The position numbers were made by a program, and so were the translations under genes. Below are positions 16,164 to 22,916 of a DNA stretch of 64,000 nucleotides, one piece after another (positions within the stretch are counted from its first letter, which is position 1; each line of letters starts with the position of its first letter). Under the pieces are notes generated by a model. That model ran no database searches. It saw nothing but the letters and a program-made list of their open reading frames with translations, and was not told the DNA's origin. The stretch is from Actinospineispora spinosispora DSM 44797 (lineage in GTDB: Bacteria > Actinomycetota > Actinomycetes > Mycobacteriales > Pseudonocardiaceae): positions 124,001 to 188,000 of the forward strand of contig NZ_KE386835.1 of the NCBI RefSeq assembly GCF_000429025.1. The letters are read 5' to 3'.

Positions 16164-17249
16164 ATGCGTCGAGGACAGCTCGTCATGGCGACGGCGGCCG
16201 CCGTTCTCCTGTTGATCGCCGGTTGCGGCTCCGGCGGCACCACCGGCTCGCAGGGTCCGGGCAAGGCGGGCGCGAAGATCGCGCTGTTCCTCCCGGAGTC
16301 GAAGACCACCAGGTACGAGGCATTCGACCGGCCGCTGTTCGAGGCCAAGGTCGCCCAGCTGTGCCAGGACTGCTCGGTCCTGTACTACAACGCCGACCAG
16401 GACCCGGCCAAGCAGCAGGGCCAGGTCGAGTCCGCGCTCACCCAGGGCGCGACGGTGCTGGTCCTGGACGCGGTCGACGCCCAGGCCGTCGCACCGCTGG
16501 TGCATCAGGCCGCGCAGAAGAAGATCCCGGTCATCGCCTACGACCGGCTCATCTCCGGGATCGGCTACGACTACTACGTCTCGTTCGACAACGTGAAGGT
16601 CGGGCAGGTCCAGGGGCAGGCGCTGCTGGATGAGATGACCCGGCGGGGCACGGTCGACAAGGGCCAGGTCGTCATGATCAACGGCGCGCCGACCGACCCG
16701 AGCGCCGCCGACTACAAGAAGGGCGCGCACCTCGCGCTGGACGGCAAGGTGCGGGTCGGGCGCGAGTTCGACACCCCGGACTGGAGCCCGGACAAGGCCC
16801 AGCAGGAGATGGAGCAGTCGGTCACCTCGCTCGGGCGGGACTCGATCACCGGCGTCTACTCGGCCAACGACGGTATGGCCGACGGGGCGGTCGCCGCGTT
16901 GAAGCGGGCCGGCTACGCCACGCTGCCGCCGGTCACCGGCCAGGACGCGGAGCTCACCGCGGTCCAGCGGATCCTGGGCGGCGACCAGACGATGACGGTG
17001 TACCTGAACATCCGCTCGCAGGCCGAACAGGCCGCCCAGCTCGCCGTCGCGCTGGGCAAGGGCGAGCACCCGCAGGCGCCGACCAAGGTCGACAACGGCA
17101 CCGCGCCGATTCCCGCCTTCCTGCTCGACCCGATCGTCGTCACCAGCGCCAACATCAAGGACACGATCGTCAAGGACGGCTTCTACACCGCCGACCAGAT
17201 CTGCACCCCGGACGTCGCGCAGGCCTGCGCCAAGGCCGGCCTGCGGTGA
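16164..17249 (+). CDS. Sugar ABC transporter substrate-binding lipoprotein (XylF-like)
   Basis: 361 residues. Signal peptide of the lipoprotein type: MRRGQLVMATAAAVLLLIAGC with Cys21 as the lipid anchor, then a Gly/Ser linker. The mature part is a periplasmic-binding-protein type I fold: IALFLPESKTTRYEAFDRP, PVIAYDRLI, YYVSFDN, VYSANDGMADG and VTGQDAE are all characteristic of D-xylose-binding proteins. It delivers sugar to the permease encoded downstream. GTG of the next gene overlaps the stop by four bases, so the three transport genes and the kinase are one operon, divergent from the ROK regulator. Xylose is the most likely ligand, from motif resemblance only. Confidence 0.9.
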   Translation: MRRGQLVMATAAAVLLLIAGCGSGGTTGSQGPGKAGAKIALFLPESKTTRYEAFDRPLFEAKVAQLCQDCSVLYYNADQDPAKQQGQVESALTQGATVLVLDAVDAQAVAPLVHQAAQKKIPVIAYDRLISGIGYDYYVSFDNVKVGQVQGQALLDEMTRRGTVDKGQVVMINGAPTDPSAADYKKGAHLALDGKVRVGREFDTPDWSPDKAQQEMEQSVTSLGRDSITGVYSANDGMADGAVAALKRAGYATLPPVTGQDAELTAVQRILGGDQTMTVYLNIRSQAEQAAQLAVALGKGEHPQAPTKVDNGTAPIPAFLLDPIVVTSANIKDTIVKDGFYTADQICTPDVAQACAKAGLR

Positions 17250-18001
17250 GCCCGGCCGCGACCGGTACCGCGACGCGCCTCGTGCTCAGCGTGCGTGGCG
17301 CCACCAAACGCTACGGAGCCGTCCAGGCGCTGGCAGGGGCTGACCTCGACGTCCACGCCGGTGAGGTCGTCGCGCTCGTCGGTGACAACGGCGCCGGGAA
17401 GTCCACGCTGGTCAAGACGATCTCCGGCGCGATCATCCCGGACGAGGGCACGATCCGATTCGACGGCGAACAGGTCCGGATCTCCCGCCCGCAGGACGCT
17501 CAGGCGCTCGGCATCACCACGGTGTTCCAGGACCTCGCGCTGTGCGAGAACCTGGACGTGGTCGCCAACCTGTACCTCGGCGTGGAGACCCGCGCCTACG
17601 GGCTGCTCGGCGAGATCGAGATGGAGCGTGCCGCACGGGACCTGCTCGCCTCGCTCAACGTGCGGATCCGGGACGTCCGGTCGCCGGTCGCGGCGTTGTC
17701 CGGTGGTCAACGACAGTCGGTGGCGATCGCCAGGGCGCTGTTGGGCGAGCCGAAGATGGTCCTGCTGGACGAACCGACGGCGGCGCTGGGCGTCGAACAG
17801 ACCGCGCAGGTGCTCGAGCTCGTCGGCACGCTGCGCGAGCGCGGGCTGGCGGTGCTGCTGATCTCGCACAACCTGGCCGACGTGCGCGCGGTGAGCGACC
17901 GGGTGGCGGTGCTGCGACTGGGTCGCAACGCCGGCACCTTCGTCACAGCCACGACCAGCCAGGAGACCATCGTCGCGGCGATCACCGGAGCGGGTCGATG
18001 A
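17246..18001 (+). CDS. Sugar ABC transporter ATP-binding protein (single domain)
   Basis: 251-residue ATPase. Seen: Walker A GDNGAGKST, Q-loop in TVFQDLALCENL, signature LSGGQRQSVAIARAL, Walker B MVLLDEPTAALG and the switch His in ISHN. It energises import through the permease. Unlike XylG and RbsA it has only one nucleotide-binding domain, so it should act as a homodimer, as known for FrcA-type proteins. Start GTG overlaps the previous stop (GTGA) and its own TGA overlaps the ATG of the permease. Confidence 0.92.
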   Translation: MSPAATGTATRLVLSVRGATKRYGAVQALAGADLDVHAGEVVALVGDNGAGKSTLVKTISGAIIPDEGTIRFDGEQVRISRPQDAQALGITTVFQDLALCENLDVVANLYLGVETRAYGLLGEIEMERAARDLLASLNVRIRDVRSPVAALSGGQRQSVAIARALLGEPKMVLLDEPTAALGVEQTAQVLELVGTLRERGLAVLLISHNLADVRAVSDRVAVLRLGRNAGTFVTATTSQETIVAAITGAGR

Positions 18002-19197
18002 GCGAGCTGACAGCACGAGGAGAACCCGTCTCCCCCACGCCGCGGATACTCGACTCCGCACGCGACCGGCTGCGCCGGGGCGATCTGGGTTCACTCCCGG
18101 TCGCCGTCGGCCTGGTCGCCATCGCCGTGGTGTTCTCCGCGCTGAACGAGCATTTCCTCAGCCCGGAGAACCTGACCAACCTCGCCCTGCAGATGGCCGC
18201 CACCGGCACGATCGCGCTGGGCATCGTGCTGGTGCTGCTGCTCGGTGAGATCGACCTGTCCGCGGGCTCGGTCAGTGGTCTCGCGGCGGTCGTGATGACC
18301 CTGATCTATGTGCGCGGCGCGTCGAACCCGGTCGTGGCGGTCCTCGGCGCGCTCGCGGTCGGCGCCGCGATCGGGCTGGTGCACGGTCTGATGCGGACGA
18401 AGCTCAGCATGCCGTCCTTCGTCGTGACGCTCGCCGGGCTGATCGGCTGGCAGGGCATGCTGCTCTACCTGCTGGGCAGCGAGGGCACGATCAACCTGCC
18501 CTTCGACCGGGGCATCGCGCAGCTGAGCGACACCTGGCTGCCGCCCGTGCTCGGCTGGCTGCTGGTGATCGCCCTCGCCGGCGGGCATCTGGCCGCGACG
18601 CTGGTGACCAGGCGGTTGCGCTCGCGTGCGGGCCTGAGCGTGCTCTCGACGGGCTGGGTAGCGGTGCGCTCCGGTGGACTGTTCCTCCTGCTCGCGGCAG
18701 CAGTGCTGGTGCTGAACTCCGACCGGGGCGTCCCACTCACCCTGGTGGTCTTCGGCGGGCTGGTCGTCGGTCTCGACCTGGTACTGCGGCGGACCGTGTT
18801 CGGACGGCGCATGTACGCCGTCGGTGGCAACGCCGAGGCGTCCCGACGGGCGGGCATCAACGTCGACCGGGTCCGGATCCTGGCCTTCGTGGGCGCCTCG
18901 CTGCTCGCCTCCGTCGGCGGCATCCTCGCCGCGTCCCGGCTCGCGGCGGTCAACCAGAGCTCCGGCGGCAGCGACATCCTGCTGAACGCGATCGCCGCCG
19001 CCGTGATCGGCGGCACCAGTCTGTTCGGCGGGCGGGGCAGGGCGTACGCGGCGCTGCTCGGCATCCTGGTCATCCAGTCGATCACCAACGGCATGCTGCT
19101 GCTCAACGTCGACTCCTCGGTGCGGTTCATGGTGACCGGCGCCGTGCTCGCGGTCGCGGTCGCCATCGACTCGGTCGCCAGGCGCGGCGCGCCGTGA
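17998..19197 (+). CDS. Sugar ABC transporter permease (XylH-like)
   Basis: 399-residue hydrophobic protein of the carbohydrate-uptake-2 permease family with about ten membrane segments, starting with LPVAVGLVAIAVVFSALN. The conserved coupling segment EIDLSAGSVSGLAAV, VTLAGLIGWQG, GNAEASRRAGI and the C-terminal VIGGTSLFGGRG are all present. The central soluble-looking insertion with RRLRSRAGLS is typical of the xylose permease subgroup. ATG 17998 overlaps the TGA of the ATPase gene; the stop overlaps the GTG of the kinase gene, indicating tight translational coupling. Confidence 0.92.
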   Translation: MSELTARGEPVSPTPRILDSARDRLRRGDLGSLPVAVGLVAIAVVFSALNEHFLSPENLTNLALQMAATGTIALGIVLVLLLGEIDLSAGSVSGLAAVVMTLIYVRGASNPVVAVLGALAVGAAIGLVHGLMRTKLSMPSFVVTLAGLIGWQGMLLYLLGSEGTINLPFDRGIAQLSDTWLPPVLGWLLVIALAGGHLAATLVTRRLRSRAGLSVLSTGWVAVRSGGLFLLLAAAVLVLNSDRGVPLTLVVFGGLVVGLDLVLRRTVFGRRMYAVGGNAEASRRAGINVDRVRILAFVGASLLASVGGILAASRLAAVNQSSGGSDILLNAIAAAVIGGTSLFGGRGRAYAALLGILVIQSITNGMLLLNVDSSVRFMVTGAVLAVAVAIDSVARRGAP

Positions 19198-20090
19198 CCG
19201 GCCCGTACGTCCTCGCGGTCGATTTCGGCGGAACCAAGGCAGCGGTGGCCGCGATCGACAAGACCGGCCGGACACTGGCCGCCGAACGCATCGCGATGTT
19301 GTCCGAACGAGGAGCAGAGCAGGCGCTGACCCGCACCCTGGACACCGCGCGAACGCTGATCGACCAGCTCGGTACCGATCGGCTGCATGCCGTCGGCGTC
19401 GCCAGTCCCGGCATCGTGCGCCCCGACGGGGTGCTGCTCGCGCCGAACGTGCCCGGCTGGTCACAGCTGCGCCTGCGGGAGCGGTTCGAGAAGACCCTCG
19501 ACGCGACGACCGTGTGCGCGACCGACGTCAAGGCGGCCACGATGGCCGAGGCACGCTGGGGGCAGCTGCGTGACGTGCGGTTCGGCCTGCACCTCAACCT
19601 GGGGACCGGGATCGCGGTCGGGGCGCTGGTGGACGGGACCGTGCTGTCCGGTGCGCACGGCGCCGCCGGCGAGATCGGCTACAACCTGCGCGCTCCGGAT
19701 GATCCGGCCGGTCCGCACGCCGGGCACGCACCGCTCGAACAGTGGGCGGGAGGCAGGGCGATCGGCCTGCGCGGACGATCGGTGGGCGGTGACGGCGAGG
19801 CGGGCTCGGTGTTCGCACTGGCCAGGACCGACGCCGCCGCGCGAGTTCTGGTGGATCGGGTGCTTGGCGAGTTCGCGATGCATCTGACGAACGCGGCGAT
19901 CCTGTTCGACCCGGCCCGGATCACGGTGGGCGGCGGACTTGTCCGTTCCGCCGACCTGGTCCTGCCCGCCCTGGCCGCCTCGCTGGACCGCGCCGTGCCG
20001 TTCCCCCCGGAGCTCGTGGTCGCCCGGTTCGCCCAGGACGGCGCGCTGGTCGGCGCGGCGGCGCTGGCCTGGGAGGCGCAACGCTCGTGA
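19194..20090 (+). CDS. ROK family sugar kinase
   Basis: 298 residues. Seen: N-terminal phosphate-binding loop VDFGGTKAAVAAID, VASPGIVRPDGVLLAPNVPGW, LNLGTGIAVGALVDG and GAHGAAGEIGYN. It phosphorylates a hexose or related sugar with ATP in the cytosol. The zinc-binding Cys motif of most ROK kinases is missing after GAAGE (here APDDPAGPHAG), matching the loss in the repressor of the same cluster. It is the last gene of the transport operon. If the substrate is a pentose this is unusual, since xylulose kinases belong to the FGGY family; the true sugar may therefore be a hexose or aminosugar. The stop codon is inside the terminator palindrome. Confidence 0.88.
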   Translation: MTGPYVLAVDFGGTKAAVAAIDKTGRTLAAERIAMLSERGAEQALTRTLDTARTLIDQLGTDRLHAVGVASPGIVRPDGVLLAPNVPGWSQLRLRERFEKTLDATTVCATDVKAATMAEARWGQLRDVRFGLHLNLGTGIAVGALVDGTVLSGAHGAAGEIGYNLRAPDDPAGPHAGHAPLEQWAGGRAIGLRGRSVGGDGEAGSVFALARTDAAARVLVDRVLGEFAMHLTNAAILFDPARITVGGGLVRSADLVLPALAASLDRAVPFPPELVVARFAQDGALVGAAALAWEAQRS

Positions 20091-20126
20091 GTGGTACGGG
20101 CGCCTATAGGCGCCCGTACCACTCAC
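20087..20126. terminator. 40-bp perfect palindrome holding both convergent stop codons
   Basis: Arms GTGAGTGGTACGGGCGCCTA and its exact complement meet with no loop. The TGA of the ROK kinase and the TGA of the converging MarR gene both lie in the GTGAGTG feet. It is a bidirectional terminator candidate and one of four palindromes in this window with these feet; the core GGGCGCCTATAGGCGCCC recurs at 44393-44410. Confidence 0.8.
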
Positions 20127-20587
20127 AAGGTAGGTGAGGCGATGCGCAGGAGCAGGTCGAGCAGGATCTTCTCCTCCGCATCGGACAGCCCGGCGAGGAA
20201 CTCGCGCTGGGCGTCGACGATCGCGCCGTCGAACCGCAGCAGCGCGGCCATCCCCGCCTCGGTGAGCACCACCCGGTTGCGTCGTCCGTCATTCGGATCG
20301 CGCTCGCGCAGGACCAGCCCCTCACCCTCCAGGCCGTTGAGCGCCGCCACCATGTCGCTCGGGTCGACACCGAGCCGGCGGCCTATCTCGACCTGCGCGG
20401 CGGGCCCGAACTCCTCCAGCGTGGCGAGCACCCCGAAGTAGTACGGCCGCAACCCGGCCTCGACGAGGCATTCCTGGGTGGCCCGGTCCGCGGTGCGGGC
20501 CGCCCTGCGGAGCAGCCAGAACGTGGTGCCCCGGAGCCTGCTGGGCGCGCGTCCGTCGTCGTCCGCGCAGTTCTCGTCCCGTCGCAC
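20123..20587 (-). CDS. MarR family transcriptional regulator
   Basis: 154 residues with the MarR winged helix: GLRPYYFGVLATLEEFG, AAQVEIGRRLGVDPSDMVAALNGLE (recognition helix) and the wing RERDPNDGRRNRVVLT. Acts as a dimer, usually a repressor released by small aromatic or oxidising ligands. A TTG 30 bases upstream is an alternative start, but GTG 20587 leaves the operator-like repeats outside the gene and is preceded by TACACT six bases away, compatible with a leaderless transcript. Divergent from a quinone-oxidoreductase gene whose promoter region carries two repeats, so regulation of both is likely. Confidence 0.88.
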   Translation of the reverse strand: MRRDENCADDDGRAPSRLRGTTFWLLRRAARTADRATQECLVEAGLRPYYFGVLATLEEFGPAAQVEIGRRLGVDPSDMVAALNGLEGEGLVLRERDPNDGRRNRVVLTEAGMAALLRFDGAIVDAQREFLAGLSDAEEKILLDLLLRIASPTL

Positions 20588-20600
20588 CGGCTCAGTGTAG

Positions 20601-20666
20601 AGCCAATTCGTTGGCAACCCCCATCAATGTCGATATCATTGGGTGAGCCAACATTGGCAACCCCCA
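20601..20666. promoter_or_regulatory. Two direct copies of an operator-like element, MarR/oxidoreductase gap
   Basis: Two copies of AGCCAA-(spacer)-TTGGCAACCCCCA lie at 20601-20623 and 20646-20666. Each contains a CCAA...TTGG inverted repeat (spacer 4 and 2 bases) followed by the identical GCAACCCCCA. They lie between divergent genes, at the place expected for MarR operators. Confidence 0.6.
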
Positions 20667-20686
20667 CGATAGCGAGGAGACACACC

Positions 20687-21658
20687 GTGCGCCGAGTCCG
20701 CTACCACGAGTTCGGCGGGCCAGAGGTCCTGCGGATCGAGGAGACCCCCGTTCCCGAGCCCGGGCCGGGTCAGGTGCTCCTGCGCGCCGAGGCGATCGGT
20801 GCGAGCTGGGTCGACACGACGATCCGCGCCGGTACCAGCCCGTTCGGGACGTGGCCGCTCCCGGGCAGTCCGCACGGCGACGTGGTCGGCACCGTCGAAC
20901 GGGTCGGCGATGGCATCGACCAGGCGCTTGTCGGCCGGCGGGTGGTCGCGCTCGTGCACCGGGACGCCTACGCGGACTTCGCGGTGGCCGACGCGTCGGC
21001 GCTGACCGAGGTGCCCGATGGCGTGAACTCGGGTGATGCGAGCGTCCTGGCGATGCCTGCCCCGGTCGCCCAGGTCGCGCTGGAGCTCGGCGGGCTGGCT
21101 CACGGCGAGACCGTGCTGGTGCACTCGGTGACCGGCGGCATCGGCCATCTCGCGGTGCAGCTGGCCAGGCTGAGGGGCGCCCGGCGGGTGATCGGCACCG
21201 TCGGCTCGCCGGACAAGCTCGACGCGGCACGGCGACTCGGTGCCGATGTCGCCGTGTGCCTCGCCACCCCGGACTGGACCGACCAGGTACGAGCGGCGGT
21301 GCCCGACGGCGTCGACGTCGCCCTGGACAGCGTCGGGGGCACGGTCAGCGCGGCGACGCTCGAGCTGCTCGCCCCGCTCGGGCGGCTCGTCGTCTACGGG
21401 GCGGCGAGCGGGACGCTGCCCGAGCTGAGCGCGGCCGCGCTGTTCGCCGTCCGCACCGTCACCGGCTTCGGGGTCGAGCAGTGGCGGGCCGCCCGTCCGG
21501 CGGAGCATCGCCGGGTCGTCGCCGAGGTCACCGCCCGGGTCGCGGCCGGCGAGCTGCGCACCCAGGTCTCCGCGACGGTCCCACTCGCCGAGGCAGCCAG
21601 GGCGCACACCCTGTTGGAGGACCGGAGCAGGATCGGGCGCGTGCTGCTCGCGCCGTGA
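20687..21658 (+). CDS. Quinone oxidoreductase-like MDR family NADPH reductase
   Basis: 323-residue zinc-free medium-chain reductase of the QOR type. Seen: YHEFGGPEVLRIEE at the N-terminus, GASWVDTTIRAG, the nucleotide-binding region VHSVTGGIGHLAVQLAR near 155-170, and DSVGGTVS. No zinc-ligand Cys or His sets, which separates it from alcohol dehydrogenases. Such enzymes reduce quinones or enones with NADPH. The GTG at 20687 has GCGAGGAG six bases upstream. Divergent from the MarR regulator, a common pairing for electrophile or quinone sensing; regulation by it is inferred. Confidence 0.88.
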   Translation: MRRVRYHEFGGPEVLRIEETPVPEPGPGQVLLRAEAIGASWVDTTIRAGTSPFGTWPLPGSPHGDVVGTVERVGDGIDQALVGRRVVALVHRDAYADFAVADASALTEVPDGVNSGDASVLAMPAPVAQVALELGGLAHGETVLVHSVTGGIGHLAVQLARLRGARRVIGTVGSPDKLDAARRLGADVAVCLATPDWTDQVRAAVPDGVDVALDSVGGTVSAATLELLAPLGRLVVYGAASGTLPELSAAALFAVRTVTGFGVEQWRAARPAEHRRVVAEVTARVAAGELRTQVSATVPLAEAARAHTLLEDRSRIGRVLLAP

Positions 21659-21710
21659 CCGGCACAAGATCCAGACAGACACCACACAGAGAGTGACCTA
21701 CAGTAACCGT

Positions 21711-22559
21711 ATGCTGTCCCGCCGTCGTCTGCTCACTCTCGCCGGCGTCGGGGTGCTCGCGGCCGGCTGCGGACCCGACACCCGAAGCGCGCTGCAGCGC
21801 ATCCGGGACAGCAAGACGATCCGGGTCGGCATCGCGGGCGAGGAGCCCTACGGCTACCTCGATGCCTCGGGCACGCTCACCGGCGAGGCACCCGAGGTCG
21901 CCAGGATCGTCTTCGGCACGCTCGGGGTGACCGCGCTGGATGCGGTCCAGCGCCCGTTCGGCAAGCTCATCGAGGGGCTGCACGACGGAGCGTTCGACAT
22001 CGTCGCGGCCGGCATGGCCGTCACCCCGGGGCGCTGTCAGCAGGTGGCGTTCTCCCGCCCCGACTTCGTCGCGCCGAGTGCGTTCCTCGTCTCGAAGGGC
22101 AACCCCAAGCGACTGCGTTCCTTCGCCGACGTGGTCAGGGCCAAGCTGCCGCTCGCGGTGCTGGAAGGCAGCGTCGAGCTCGACAGTGCACGGGCCGCCG
22201 GTATCCCCGACGCACGGATCAAGCAGTACGACTCGCCGGCCGACCTGTTCAGGTCGGTCTTCCAGGCAGAGGTACCGGTGGGTGCACTGACCGACATCTC
22301 GCTGCGCAGCATGCTGCGCAAACAGCCGAAGGCCCCGCTGGAGGTCACCGCAGGCGTCCCGCCGGTACCGCCGTTGAAGTCCCAGCCCACGGCGGCGTTC
22401 GGCTTCCGCCAGCAGGACAACGACCTACGCGAGGCCTTCAACACCGGCCTGGCCGCGCTCCAGGCCTCGGGCGACTGGCTCAGGGTGACGGCCCCGTTCG
22501 GCTTCACCCCGAACAACCGCCCACTCCCCGCCCTCACGACCGAAGTGCTGTGTCGTTAG
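21711..22559 (+). CDS. Amino-acid-type ABC substrate-binding lipoprotein (orphan)
   Basis: 282 residues. Signal sequence SRRRLLTLAGVGVLAAGC has a twin-Arg-like n-region and a lipobox Cys, so it is exported and lipid anchored. The mature part has family-3 solute-binding motifs: IRVGIAGEEPYGYLDASGTLTGEAPEVAR (read in two pieces), GAFDIVAAGMAVTPGRC and FGFRQQDNDLREAFN. It resembles ectoine/amino-acid-binding EhuB-like proteins. No permease or ATPase gene is adjacent, so it is either an orphan binding protein or a sensor subunit. ATG 21711 is preferred; a GTG 18 bases upstream would lengthen the signal n-region. Confidence 0.82.
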   Translation: MLSRRRLLTLAGVGVLAAGCGPDTRSALQRIRDSKTIRVGIAGEEPYGYLDASGTLTGEAPEVARIVFGTLGVTALDAVQRPFGKLIEGLHDGAFDIVAAGMAVTPGRCQQVAFSRPDFVAPSAFLVSKGNPKRLRSFADVVRAKLPLAVLEGSVELDSARAAGIPDARIKQYDSPADLFRSVFQAEVPVGALTDISLRSMLRKQPKAPLEVTAGVPPVPPLKSQPTAAFGFRQQDNDLREAFNTGLAALQASGDWLRVTAPFGFTPNNRPLPALTTEVLCR

Positions 22560-22575
22560 GCCTGTTCCGCGCGGA

Positions 22576-22627
22576 GTTTTTCTGTGACCACCCCCTCGCT
22601 TCGCTTCGGGGGTACTCCCAGAAAAAC
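22576..22627. terminator. Hairpin after the binding-protein gene
   Basis: GTTTTTCTG at 22576-22584 pairs exactly with CAGAAAAAC at 22619-22627, with an inner stem CCCCC/GGGGG around a TCGCTTCGCTTC loop. It lies 17 bases after the stop codon and probably ends that transcript. Confidence 0.6.
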
Positions 22628-22717
22628 AAGCTCCTTCGTCGCCGGGCGCGCGCTTGTTGTCGCCCTGGGAGCCGCCTCCTCGCGTTGGCGAGGTTGTTGC
22701 GGACATTCACTGCCCGG

Positions 22718-22874
22718 CCTTCGCCGGAACTCCTTCGGAGACTCGCGGAGCCAACTCAGCCGTCGCTGAATTGGGCCTTCACCGGAACTCCCGCGGAGAC
22801 ACGCGGAGCCAACGCAACCGCTGCCCAGTCGGGCTGCCTTCGCCGGAACTCCCGCGGAGACACGCGGAGCCGGC
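22718..22874. repeat. Three 38-bp direct repeat units
   Basis: Units start at 22718, 22776 and 22837 (spacing 58 and 61). Each reads CCTTCGCCGGAACTCC(T/C)... then GGAGAC(T/A)CGCGGAGCC, with a small internal hairpin CTCC-NNC-GGAG. Spacers differ in sequence. No open frame of normal character crosses them on either strand, and the 357-base gap 22560-22916 holds no gene that can be supported. Confidence 0.7.
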
Positions 22875-22916
22875 TTTCTAGGGCAAGCGTCCGTCCGCTC
22901 GAGCACCGAGCGACGG

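Noticed and set aside
22718..22874. CRISPR array
   Set aside because: Only three imperfect units, spacers of 20-23 bases that are low-complexity, and no cas genes.
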